Below are positions 1 to 5,393 of a stretch of 5,786 bases of DNA, piece after piece; the stretch's first letter is position 1, and each line of letters begins with the position of its first letter. A model generated the notes under the pieces. It saw only the letters and a program-made list of their open reading frames with translations, was not told the origin of the DNA and did not search any database. A program made the translations under genes and the position numbers. The stretch is from Acidobacteriota bacterium (GTDB lineage: Bacteria > Acidobacteriota > Terriglobia > Terriglobales > Acidobacteriaceae), in contig JAJXXG010001136.1 in assembly GCA_021781255.1 (NCBI GenBank), positions 1 through 5,786 on the forward strand, written 5' to 3'.

Positions 1-34
1 CGCGGGCCAGGCGCGGACGCGATGGAGCGGAGCA

Positions 35-538
35 ATGGAAAGGGATCGTACGATGGCGGTATCGTTGCGTGAATCTGTGCAGATGGTCTCCGACCCGCGG
101 AATCTGGATGCCAGCGTGGAAGAGGTTTTTCGGCTGATGCTCGGCGTGGAATGCCAGAGGGACACAGCTCCGGCCAACGTTGAGAAGGAGTCGGTTACTG
201 CGGTAGTGGGTTTTGGTGGGATGTTGAGCGGGGCCTGCGTCTTCCGGTCGGGGGCTTCGACGGCATTGAAGATCGCCGCCAGGATGACCGGCGCGGAATT
301 TGACTCGATCGACGACACCGTAAAGGACGGCATGGGCGAGATCTGCAACATGCTGGCAGGGGCGTGGAAGGGCAAGGTTCCGGAGTTGGCGGCGAACTGC
401 GGGCTATCGGTTCCGGCGGTGATCACGGGCCAGGACTACAGGATTCATGTGCAGGCGCCGGAGTTTCGGGTGCATCACGCCTACCGTTTTGACGAATCCT
501 GCTTTGAAGTGACGATTGTGTGCGATGGGCTCATGTAG
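35..538 (+). CDS. cheX: CheX-type chemotaxis phosphatase (CheY-P phosphatase)
   Basis: The product is a 167-residue cytoplasmic protein of the CheC/CheX/FliY phosphatase family, which removes the phosphate from CheY-P and so resets the flagellar motor signal. The key sequence is GEICNMLAGAWKGKV at residues 101-115, where E102 and N105 form the E-x-x-N catalytic pair of the family. Only one such motif is seen, as in CheX; CheC usually has two. The length fits CheX (about 155 residues). The start is uncertain. ATG 35 has GGAG at 24-27, 7 nt upstream. In-frame ATG 53 has AAAGGG at 39-44, 8 nt upstream, and would give 161 residues. The frame is also open to the window edge. The protein has six cysteines, unlike the exported flagellar proteins that follow. 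It ends 230 nt before flgF, so it may belong to an upstream chemotaxis or flagellar transcript. The family call is firm; partner and exact start are inferred. Confidence 0.82.
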   Translation: MERDRTMAVSLRESVQMVSDPRNLDASVEEVFRLMLGVECQRDTAPANVEKESVTAVVGFGGMLSGACVFRSGASTALKIAARMTGAEFDSIDDTVKDGMGEICNMLAGAWKGKVPELAANCGLSVPAVITGQDYRIHVQAPEFRVHHAYRFDESCFEVTIVCDGLM

Positions 539-666
539 TCGCGCAGTGGCTACAGCCGGAGTTTGGCGGATGGCAGCAGCCAATGGCCGACAGCATCTGG
601 CATCGGCGGAGCGCATGAGGCCAAGCATGGGCAACTATCGATTGGCGCACGATCCCGGCTTGGCAT

Positions 667-694
667 TTCGCACAACCATTTCTCTCTCCATAAT
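667..694 (+). promoter_or_regulatory. Possible sigma-70-type promoter for the flgF cluster
   Basis: TTCGCA at 667-672 (4 of 6 matches to TTGACA) and CATAAT at 689-694 (5 of 6 matches to TATAAT) are separated by 16 nt. Transcription would start near 701, giving a leader of roughly 70 nt before flgF. The -35 match is poor, and single matches of this quality occur by chance, though less often in a high-GC genome. No sigma-54 site with correct GG-N10-GC spacing and no sigma-28 site was found in this gap. Confidence 0.25.
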
Positions 695-741
695 TTCCCT
701 CTAATCTCTCTCCCCGCCATTCGGCCCTTCATCTGCACCAG

Positions 742-768
742 GTCTCTTGTGCTTGAGGAGACTCTCCT
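742..768 (+). promoter_or_regulatory. flgF ribosome-binding site within overlapping inverted repeats
   Basis: The SD GAGGAG (755-760) lies 8 nt before the flgF ATG. Its AGGAG (756-760) is followed after a 3-nt spacer by the exact complement CTCCT (764-768), which abuts the start codon. GTCTC at 742-746 can alternatively pair with GAGAC at 758-762. The two 5-bp stems are mutually exclusive and both cover part of the SD. The pairing is visible in the sequence; a regulatory effect is only inferred, because such short stems may be weak. Confidence 0.35.
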
Positions 769-1506
769 ATGGACAGCGGATACTATGCAGCGATGACGGG
801 GCTGGTAGCGCGCACCCAGGCCCTGGATACGGCGGCAGCCAATCTGGCCAACGCCGAAACACCGGGCTATCGCGCCGAGCGGGAGTTCTTCCGTTCCGCG
901 CTGCTTGGGCCCGACGCAGTCGATTCCCAACTGGGCGGCACTGTGAACAACTACGGTCTGCTGGGCGGCGACCGGCTCAGTATGGCGCAAGGAGCGCTCG
1001 AGCAGACGGGCAATCCGCTCGATCTGGCGATTGAGGGCCAGGGATTCTTCATGGTCCAGGCGCCCAACGGAGTCCGTTACACGCGGGACGGCGGCTTCCA
1101 CCGGGCGCCGTCCGGGCAACTGGTGACCAGGACGGGCGAGCTGGTGCTGTCGGCTACTGGCCAAACCATTCTGGTTCCTCCGGGCGAAGTGTCGGTGGGT
1201 GCCGATGGGGTAGTTTCGGTGGCGGGCGGCGCGGTGGCGCAAGTGGGTGTGTACACCTTTCCCGCGGGTACCGAGCTGACTCCGGAGGGCGCCAACCGCT
1301 ATGTGGCGCCGGCCGGGGTTACGCCAGTGCTCGCGAAAGACGCCTCGGTTCACCAGGGCGCGATTGAATCGGCCAACCAGGATGTGGTTGAGGGATCGCT
1401 CGATTTGGTCATGATGCAGCGCCAGGCGGAGATGATGCAGCGGGCACTCACGGTCTTCCATACCGAGTTCAACAAGTTTGCCACGGAAGACCTGCCGCGA
1501 ATCTAG
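769..1506 (+). CDS. flgF: Flagellar basal-body proximal rod protein FlgF
   Basis: FlgF is a component of the proximal rod, exported by the flagellar type III system and assembled in the periplasm. The 245-residue product has the rod/hook N-terminal motif ANLANAETPGY at 24-34. The core segment shared with FlgG follows (GNPLDLAIEGQGFF, 81-94), then YTRDGGF at 104-110. The C-terminal rod helix contains MQRQAEMMQRALTVFHTEFN (216-235) and ends in LPRI. The start MDSGYYAAMTG and the 'MMQRAL-FH-EFNK' ending are typical of FlgF rather than FlgG, and the length matches the family (about 240-250). The SD GAGGAG lies 8 nt upstream. It is the first gene of the rod/ring cluster; flgG follows after 53 nt. 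No cysteine is present. Identification is secure. Confidence 0.95.
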   Translation: MDSGYYAAMTGLVARTQALDTAAANLANAETPGYRAEREFFRSALLGPDAVDSQLGGTVNNYGLLGGDRLSMAQGALEQTGNPLDLAIEGQGFFMVQAPNGVRYTRDGGFHRAPSGQLVTRTGELVLSATGQTILVPPGEVSVGADGVVSVAGGAVAQVGVYTFPAGTELTPEGANRYVAPAGVTPVLAKDASVHQGAIESANQDVVEGSLDLVMMQRQAEMMQRALTVFHTEFNKFATEDLPRI

Positions 1507-1559
1507 CTCAGGACGAGGGAAGAATCCAAGACGAGAAAAAGGTCAAAGCGAGGAGAAAG

Positions 1560-2348
1560 ATGATTCGAGCTCTGTATACGGCAGCCAGCGGCATGAGCGC
1601 GCAGCAACTGAATCTGGATACGATCGCCAACAATCTGGCCAACTCGTCGACCACGGGTTTTCGCCAGTTGCGCCTGCAATTCCAGGACATGGTGTATCAG
1701 AACCTGGTGACGCCTGGCGCGGCCGAAAGCCAGAACACGGTTTCGGCGGGGTTGCAGATCGGCCTTGGCACCAAGTCGGCGGCGACCGAGGTCATCAATA
1801 CGCAGGGCGAATTGAATGAGACTGATAACCCGCTCGATATCGCGATTCAGGGTGCGGGATTTTTTCAGGTGCAGCGGCCGGACGGCACCATAGCCTACAC
1901 CCGAGCCGGGCAGTTTCACCTGGACAACCAGGGAACGATTGTGACGACCGATGGCGACCCGCTAATCCCGACGATCACGATTCCCTCGAATGCCACCGCG
2001 GTCACGATTACCCAGTACGGAGTGGTGGATGCGACTCTTGCGGGACAGCAGAATCCATCGCAGCTGGGGCAGATTCAATTGGCCACGTTCCCCAACCCCG
2101 GAGGCCTGGAGAGCATGGGCTCCAACCTGTTGCAGGCCACGCTCAGCTCCGGCGACCCGGTGCTGGGCAATCCCGGCGGGACCGAGGGCCTCGGAACATT
2201 GCAGCAGGGGTATCTGGAGAACTCGAATGTGGACGTGGTGACCGAGTTTGTGCAGATGGTGCTGGCTCAGCGCGCCTACGAATCGAACTCCAAAGTGATT
2301 AAGGCTGCCGACGATATGTATTCCGAGGTCAATAACATGACGCATTGA
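1560..2348 (+). CDS. flgG: Flagellar basal-body distal rod protein FlgG
   Basis: FlgG forms the distal rod, the drive shaft that passes through the P and L rings and joins the hook. The 262-residue product is full length (E. coli FlgG is 260). The N-terminal helix carries ANNLANSSTTGF (23-34). It is followed by the FlgG-specific segment around residues 40-70 (FQDMVYQNLVTPGA, then SAGLQIGLG), which distinguishes it from FlgF and the hook protein. TDNPLDIAIQGAGFFQV lies at 88-104 and YTRAGQF at 113-119. The C-terminal rod helix spans about 217-260, with VTEFVQMVLAQRAYESNSK at 227-245. GAGGAG ends 4 nt before the ATG, a rather tight spacing. The 53-nt gap upstream is purine-rich without a recognisable promoter. 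No cysteine is present. Confidence 0.97.
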   Translation: MIRALYTAASGMSAQQLNLDTIANNLANSSTTGFRQLRLQFQDMVYQNLVTPGAAESQNTVSAGLQIGLGTKSAATEVINTQGELNETDNPLDIAIQGAGFFQVQRPDGTIAYTRAGQFHLDNQGTIVTTDGDPLIPTITIPSNATAVTITQYGVVDATLAGQQNPSQLGQIQLATFPNPGGLESMGSNLLQATLSSGDPVLGNPGGTEGLGTLQQGYLENSNVDVVTEFVQMVLAQRAYESNSKVIKAADDMYSEVNNMTH

Positions 2349-2411
2349 TCTCAATGTTTCACTTGAGCAGTTGGGCGAGGTGAGTGAGCGATTGCAGTGG
2401 GTGGTTTGACG

Positions 2412-2951
2412 ATGAGGCTCAGGGTGAAGGCAGGGTTGGCGGTGATGGCGGGCGTGGCCTGGCTGCCTGCCTCGGGCCAATCCCCCGCCGAAGATGCGCC
2501 GGCCGCGAACATCGTCCGGATCTTGGCTACGAATCCGCGAACAACAGGGGCCGATTCAGGCGAGGTGGTGCGCGAGATCGACGATCCGCACACGGGAGAC
2601 CGCTGGGAACTGATGCGCGATGCGGTTCATCCCGAGGGACCGGGGCGCATGGTGCTTGTCAAAGCGTCGGGAACGAGGCTGGCGAGCTCTGGCCCAGGAG
2701 ATAGACCGCTGCCAGACGCACGGTCAGCAAACCGGCCGCTGCTCGGTCCCGTGATTCATGCCGGGGACGTGCTGATTGTCGAAGAGCACACGGCGGTGGT
2801 GGAGGCGCGTCTTGAGGCGGTGGCGCTGGGTCCGGCTGTCCATGGCGCTGTCATTCAGGCGCGATTGAAGATCGGGAAAAAGGTAGTGCGCGTCGTGGCT
2901 GTCTCAGCTGGTCGCGCGGTCTTTGCTCCAGAGGAGGCGGCAGAGCCATGA
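2412..2951 (+). CDS. flgA: Flagellar P-ring assembly chaperone FlgA (short, divergent)
   Basis: FlgA is the periplasmic chaperone that helps FlgI assemble into the P ring. From ATG 2412 the product has 179 residues. It has a Sec signal peptide (MRLRVK basic region, hydrophobic core 7-19, likely cut near ASGQS at 20-24). A middle region (about 33-90) contains REIDDPHTGDRWELMRD (54-70) and HPEGPGRMVLV (73-83). A C-terminal SAF/FlgA-type beta domain (about 112-171) contains GPVIHAGDVLIVEEHTAVVE and the closing GKKVVRVVAVSAGRAVF. The domain call rests on this C-terminal pattern and on position between flgG and flgH. FlgA is usually longer (about 220 residues or more), and the middle region does not resemble the E. 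coli protein. An in-frame GTG at 2397 would add five residues, but the ATG gives a cleaner signal peptide. The stop overlaps the flgH start (ATGA), suggesting translational coupling. No cysteine is present. Confidence 0.78.
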   Translation: MRLRVKAGLAVMAGVAWLPASGQSPAEDAPAANIVRILATNPRTTGADSGEVVREIDDPHTGDRWELMRDAVHPEGPGRMVLVKASGTRLASSGPGDRPLPDARSANRPLLGPVIHAGDVLIVEEHTAVVEARLEAVALGPAVHGAVIQARLKIGKKVVRVVAVSAGRAVFAPEEAAEP

Positions 2952-3667
2952 GGGTGTGGACGATTGCATTTGTCTTGTCCGCATTACTGGCGCCGGCGGC
3001 GCTGGCGATGAACAAGAAACACACCGATGCGGCGGCGACGGCCAAGTCCACCCCGCCCGAGGAGGCTCTGCGCGCCTACATTTCGAAGGTGCGAGCGCAG
3101 CAGGCTGCGGAGGTGCGGACGCCGGGTTCGATATGGAGCCCCGAGGGACAGATGGTGCGGCTGGGCACCGATGTGAAAGCGTTTAGGATTCACGACGTGG
3201 TCATGATCGTGGTCGGCGAGAGCCTGACGGCCTCTACCGATGGGCAGGTAAAGAACTCGCGGGCCTCGAACGCCAGCTCCGGGCTCACTTCGCTTTTCGG
3301 GGCACTTAAAACCTCGAACGCCTTGCAGAACCTGGTGGGCGAAAACGCTTCCTCGGGATTGACCGCGCAGGGGCAGAGCACGACGGACTCCAGCCTGGCG
3401 ACGACCTTTGGCGCGGAGGTTGTGGACGTGCTGCCCAACGGGATGCTGGTGGTGCAGGCGACGCGGCAGTTGACTTTCTCGCAGCAGACGCAACTGATTA
3501 CGCTGCGCGGGCTGGTGCGCCCCGAGGACGTGAGCAATCAGAATCAGGTGCTTTCGACGGCCATGACCGACCTGGAGCTGGATGTGACCGGCAAGGGTAT
3601 CGTGAACGATTCGACCTACCGGCAGAATCCGGTGGTGCGGTTCCTGGAAAGGCTGCTGGTGTTTTAA
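2948..3667 (+). CDS. flgH: Flagellar L-ring protein FlgH (no lipobox)
   Basis: FlgH forms the L ring in the outer membrane, the outer part of the bushing around the rod. The 239-residue product has a signal peptide (core about 5-19) ending ALA at 18-20, a signal peptidase I-type site before MNKK. GSIW at 60-63 is a family landmark. The beta-rich core includes FRIHDVVMIVVGE (79-91), AEVVDVLPNGMLVVQATRQL (156-175), GLVRPEDV (188-195) and TGKGIV (214-219). FlgH is normally a lipoprotein with a lipobox cysteine; here the whole protein has no cysteine, so it cannot be acylated in the usual way. AGGAGG (2932-2937) lies 10 nt before the ATG, and the start overlaps the flgA stop by 4 nt. It is 87 nt upstream of flgI. 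The family assignment is secure; membrane attachment is open. Confidence 0.95.
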   Translation: MRVWTIAFVLSALLAPAALAMNKKHTDAAATAKSTPPEEALRAYISKVRAQQAAEVRTPGSIWSPEGQMVRLGTDVKAFRIHDVVMIVVGESLTASTDGQVKNSRASNASSGLTSLFGALKTSNALQNLVGENASSGLTAQGQSTTDSSLATTFGAEVVDVLPNGMLVVQATRQLTFSQQTQLITLRGLVRPEDVSNQNQVLSTAMTDLELDVTGKGIVNDSTYRQNPVVRFLERLLVF

Positions 3668-3672
3668 CAGGT

Positions 3673-3750
3673 GTCAGATTACAGGTTTCAATCGTCAGGG
3701 GCATTTGAGGTTTAGGTGGCAGAAGCATTTGAAGTTTAGGTGTCAGGGGC
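3673..3750 (+). repeat. 24-nt imperfect tandem repeat between flgH and flgI
   Basis: Two adjacent 24-nt units, 3694-3717 and 3718-3741, agree at 20 of 24 positions and share GCATTTGA and GTTTAGGT. A third, truncated unit (GTCAGGGGC, 3742-3750) runs into the flgI ribosome-binding region. A more diverged 21-nt unit precedes them (3673-3693). The 9-mer AGGTGTCAG occurs exactly at 3669-3677 and 3738-3746, with variants at 3690 and 3714. The array fills nearly the whole flgH-flgI gap. It shows no inverted symmetry, so it does not look like a CRISPR or a terminator. Confidence 0.8.
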
Positions 3751-3754
3751 GGAA

Positions 3755-4948
3755 ATGACAGTGCGCATCGCCAATACAGGAGAGGCGAATCGGAGCCACG
3801 GCAGGCGATTGCGGCAGAGTCAGGCGTTCTGGTGGTGGCTGGCGGTGGCTGCGGCATGGCCTCTGGCGATGACTGTGCTTCGTCCCCAGGAACCTGGACG
3901 AAGTTCGCGGATCAAGGACGTCGCCACGATTGAAGGCATTCGCGACAACCAGTTGGTGGGCTATGGGCTGGTGGTTGGACTGCGGGGCACCGGCGACAGT
4001 TCGCAGACGGTCTTTCCCGCGCAGACGCTGGTTTCGGCCTTGCAGCGGATGGGCATTACTGTACCGCAGACGGGATCGAACAGCGTCAGCAACATGCAGG
4101 TGAAGAACATGGCGGCGGTATTTGCGGTGGCCACGCTGCCGCCCTTCAGCCGGCCGGGAGATAAGGTGGATGTGACCGTCTCCTCGGCCGGCGATGCGCG
4201 CTCGATCGAGGGCGGCATCCTGCTGATGACGCCGCTCTACGGCCCGGATGGACAGATCTATGCGCAGGCGCAGGGGGCGCTGGTGCTGGGCGGCTACATG
4301 GCGGCGGCGGGAGGCAATACGAAGCAGATGAACCACCCCACCACGGCGCGGATTCCGGGGGGTGGGTTGGTGGAGCGGCCGGTTCCCTTCGATTTGAAGC
4401 AGATGCGCACTGTAAGCGTGGTATTGAACGACGCCGACTTTCATACCGCCGAGCAGATGTCGGCTGCAATTGACAAGGCACTGGGCTCGGCGCGCGCGCA
4501 GGCCGTTGACAGCAGGCGGGTGGAGATACAAGTCAAAGACGGCGAGGACACGGCGGAGCTGCTGGACAAGGTGGAGGAGGTGAAGATTCAGGTGTACCCG
4601 AGGGCGCGGGTGGTGGTGAACGAGCGCACCGGGACGGTGGTGATCGGGGGCACCGTGCGGCTGCAGCCTGTGTCGATTCTGCACGGAGGACTGAGCGTGA
4701 ATGTGATCTCAAGAGTCGAGGTTTCGCAGCCGGAGGCGCTGTCGTCGGGGACGACGCAGGTAGTGCGACAGACCACGGTGCAGGCGCAGGATAAGCCGGT
4801 GAACGAGATCGACCTGAAAGAGGGTGCGACCGTAGAGGATTTGGTCCAGGAATTGCAACGTATTGGGGCAGGAGCGCGGGACGTGATCTCGATCTTGCAG
4901 GCAATGAAGGCGGCCGGCGCGCTGGAGGCGGACCTGGAGGTGTTGTAG
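3755..4948 (+). CDS. flgI: Flagellar P-ring protein FlgI
   Basis: FlgI forms the P ring in the periplasm around the distal rod, with FlgA as chaperone. From ATG 3755 the product has 397 residues (E. coli FlgI has 365). RIKDVATIEGIRDNQLVGYG (52-71), continuing LVVGLRGTGD to residue 81, is the conserved start of the mature protein. Further family blocks are KNMAAVFAVATLPPF, DARSIEGGILLMTPLYGPDG and the C-terminal TVEDLVQELQRIGAGARDVI. The N-terminal extension is long: a basic stretch (RRLRQ, 17-21) then a hydrophobic segment at 24-42 that should act as the signal sequence, without a clear AxA cut site. An in-frame TAG at 3737-3739 limits the start to GTG 3740 or ATG 3755. The ATG is preferred because AGGGG (3745-3749) lies 5 nt upstream. 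No cysteine is present, so the disulfide known in the E. coli protein is absent. Confidence 0.95.
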   Translation: MTVRIANTGEANRSHGRRLRQSQAFWWWLAVAAAWPLAMTVLRPQEPGRSSRIKDVATIEGIRDNQLVGYGLVVGLRGTGDSSQTVFPAQTLVSALQRMGITVPQTGSNSVSNMQVKNMAAVFAVATLPPFSRPGDKVDVTVSSAGDARSIEGGILLMTPLYGPDGQIYAQAQGALVLGGYMAAAGGNTKQMNHPTTARIPGGGLVERPVPFDLKQMRTVSVVLNDADFHTAEQMSAAIDKALGSARAQAVDSRRVEIQVKDGEDTAELLDKVEEVKIQVYPRARVVVNERTGTVVIGGTVRLQPVSILHGGLSVNVISRVEVSQPEALSSGTTQVVRQTTVQAQDKPVNEIDLKEGATVEDLVQELQRIGAGARDVISILQAMKAAGALEADLEVL

Positions 4949-4950
4949 AA

Positions 4951-4978
4951 GAAGGCAGTAGGGAATAGGGAGAAGGCG
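4951..4978 (+). repeat. 7-nt tandem repeat between flgI and flgJ
   Basis: Four consecutive heptamers fill the gap: GAAGGCA (4951-4957), GTAGGGA (4958-4964), ATAGGGA (4965-4971) and GAAGGCG (4972-4978). All fit the pattern R-W-A-G-G-S-R. The array begins 2 nt after the flgI stop and ends 1 nt before the flgJ ATG. Each unit is SD-like; AGGGAG at 4967-4972 has the best spacing (7 nt) to the flgJ start. The periodicity is visible directly; any function is inferred. Confidence 0.65.
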
Positions 4979-4979
4979 A

Positions 4980-5330
4980 ATGCAGGCTGGTTCGATTGGC
5001 GGAAATACGGTGGAGGGGCAGGCCGGAGATGCGCCGCAGCCTCGGCTGGTGCGGGCCGCGCACGAGTTTGAAGGACAGATGATGCAGGAGTTGCTGAAGC
5101 CGATGACCGGCGGCAATGCGCTGACGGGCGCAGAGGACGACGATTCTGGCTCGGGCGGGGCATTGGGTGAGTTTGCCTCACAGGGGCTGGGGCAGGAGCT
5201 GAGCCAGCGCGGTGGATTTGGCATTGCCGACAAGATTGTGAATGAACTCTCACATTCCAGGCATCAGCACAGTGACGGAAAGGTAACCGGAAACCTGCAC
5301 GGCAATACCGTGATGAGAACTTCTGAATGA
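4980..5330 (+). CDS. flgJ: Rod-binding/rod-cap protein FlgJ, N-terminal domain only
   Basis: The 116-residue product corresponds to the rod-binding domain of FlgJ, which caps the growing rod in the periplasm. Visible family features are the helix AAHEFEGQMMQELLKPM (26-42), an acidic and glycine-rich linker (50-60), and LGEFASQGLGQELSQRGGFG (62-81) leading into IADKIVNEL (82-90). The C-terminal peptidoglycan hydrolase domain of enterobacterial FlgJ (about 313 residues) is missing, so another enzyme must open the wall; such single-domain forms are common outside gammaproteobacteria. Residues 91-116 form a polar tail containing SHSRHQHS that is not part of the domain. AGGGAG lies 7 nt before the ATG. 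It follows flgI by 31 nt. No signal peptide is seen, consistent with type III export. No cysteine is present. Confidence 0.87.
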   Translation: MQAGSIGGNTVEGQAGDAPQPRLVRAAHEFEGQMMQELLKPMTGGNALTGAEDDDSGSGGALGEFASQGLGQELSQRGGFGIADKIVNELSHSRHQHSDGKVTGNLHGNTVMRTSE

Positions 5331-5347
5331 CTAAAGTGATGAGAGCT
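5310..5347 (+). repeat. 12-nt direct repeat flanking the flgJ stop and entering the flgM promoter
   Basis: GTGATGAGAACT at 5310-5321 recurs as GTGATGAGAGCT at 5336-5347 (11 of 12 identical, 26 nt apart). The second copy covers the end of the -35 element and most of the spacer of the sigma-28 promoter. CTAAAG is also repeated at 5331-5336 and 5346-5351. This could be an operator or a small duplication; chance cannot be excluded. Confidence 0.4.
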
Positions 5348-5358
5348 AAAGCCGATAG
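5332..5358 (+). promoter_or_regulatory. Sigma-28 (FliA) promoter of flgM
   Basis: TAAAGTGA (5332-5339) and GCCGATAG (5351-5358) are separated by exactly 11 nt. The established FliA consensus is TAAAGTTT, 11 nt, GCCGATAA; the matches are 6 of 8 and 7 of 8 with the ideal spacing. The site begins 2 nt after the flgJ stop and lies 35 nt before the flgM ATG, placing the expected transcript start near 5365 with a leader of about 30 nt. A late-class promoter before flgM is known in enterobacteria, so position and sequence agree. Confidence 0.85.
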
Positions 5359-5393
5359 TCCCATCAGAGAGCAAGGCGCAAGGAGAAAAGTAT

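Larger units (their letters stand above)
539..768. other. Gene-free leader between cheX and flgF
   Basis: This 230-nt stretch holds no convincing gene; short open frames here have unnatural composition and no family resemblance. The first 120 nt have base composition like the genes. From about 667 to 740 the + strand becomes strongly pyrimidine-rich (runs of TCTCTC, CCCTC and TCTCCCC), unlike the purine-rich gaps elsewhere in the window. No hairpin followed by a T-run was found after cheX, so a terminator cannot be shown. It is the longest gap in the window and the most likely place for a promoter of the flgF-flgJ cluster. Confidence 0.6.

Noticed and set aside
1..72. End of an upstream gene in another frame, stopping at TGA 70-72
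   Set aside because: The 23 codons are too few to recognise, and the frame would overlap cheX; it is equally likely to be a chance open frame.
584..605. Hairpin GCCGA / TCGGC downstream of cheX as terminator
   Set aside because: The stem is only 5 bp with a 12-nt loop, and no T-run follows.
644..675. Possible sigma-54 promoter (TTGGCGCAC and CTTGGCATTT) before flgF
   Set aside because: Neither GG is followed by GC at the required 10-nt distance; the nearest GC pairs are off by 2 to 4 nt.
550..1461. Long open frame on the minus strand opposite flgF (303 codons)
   Set aside because: It is the antisense shadow of flgF in GC-rich DNA; its translation is rich in R and H with no recognisable domain, and flgF is certain.
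2350..2367. Hairpin CTCAA / TTGAG after the flgG stop as terminator
   Set aside because: It has a 5-bp AT-containing stem and 8-nt loop without a T-run, inside what looks like a continuous operon.
3673..3750. CRISPR array
   Set aside because: The units are directly adjacent without spacers and imperfect, and no cas genes are present.
3743..4684. Long open frame on the minus strand opposite flgI (313 codons)
   Set aside because: It is the antisense shadow of a well-conserved flgI, with arginine- and histidine-rich composition and no family resemblance.
4588..5364. Minus-strand open frame spanning the flgI end, flgJ and the flgM promoter
   Set aside because: It crosses two real genes and the sigma-28 promoter, and its proline-, serine- and arginine-rich translation is typical of shadow frames.
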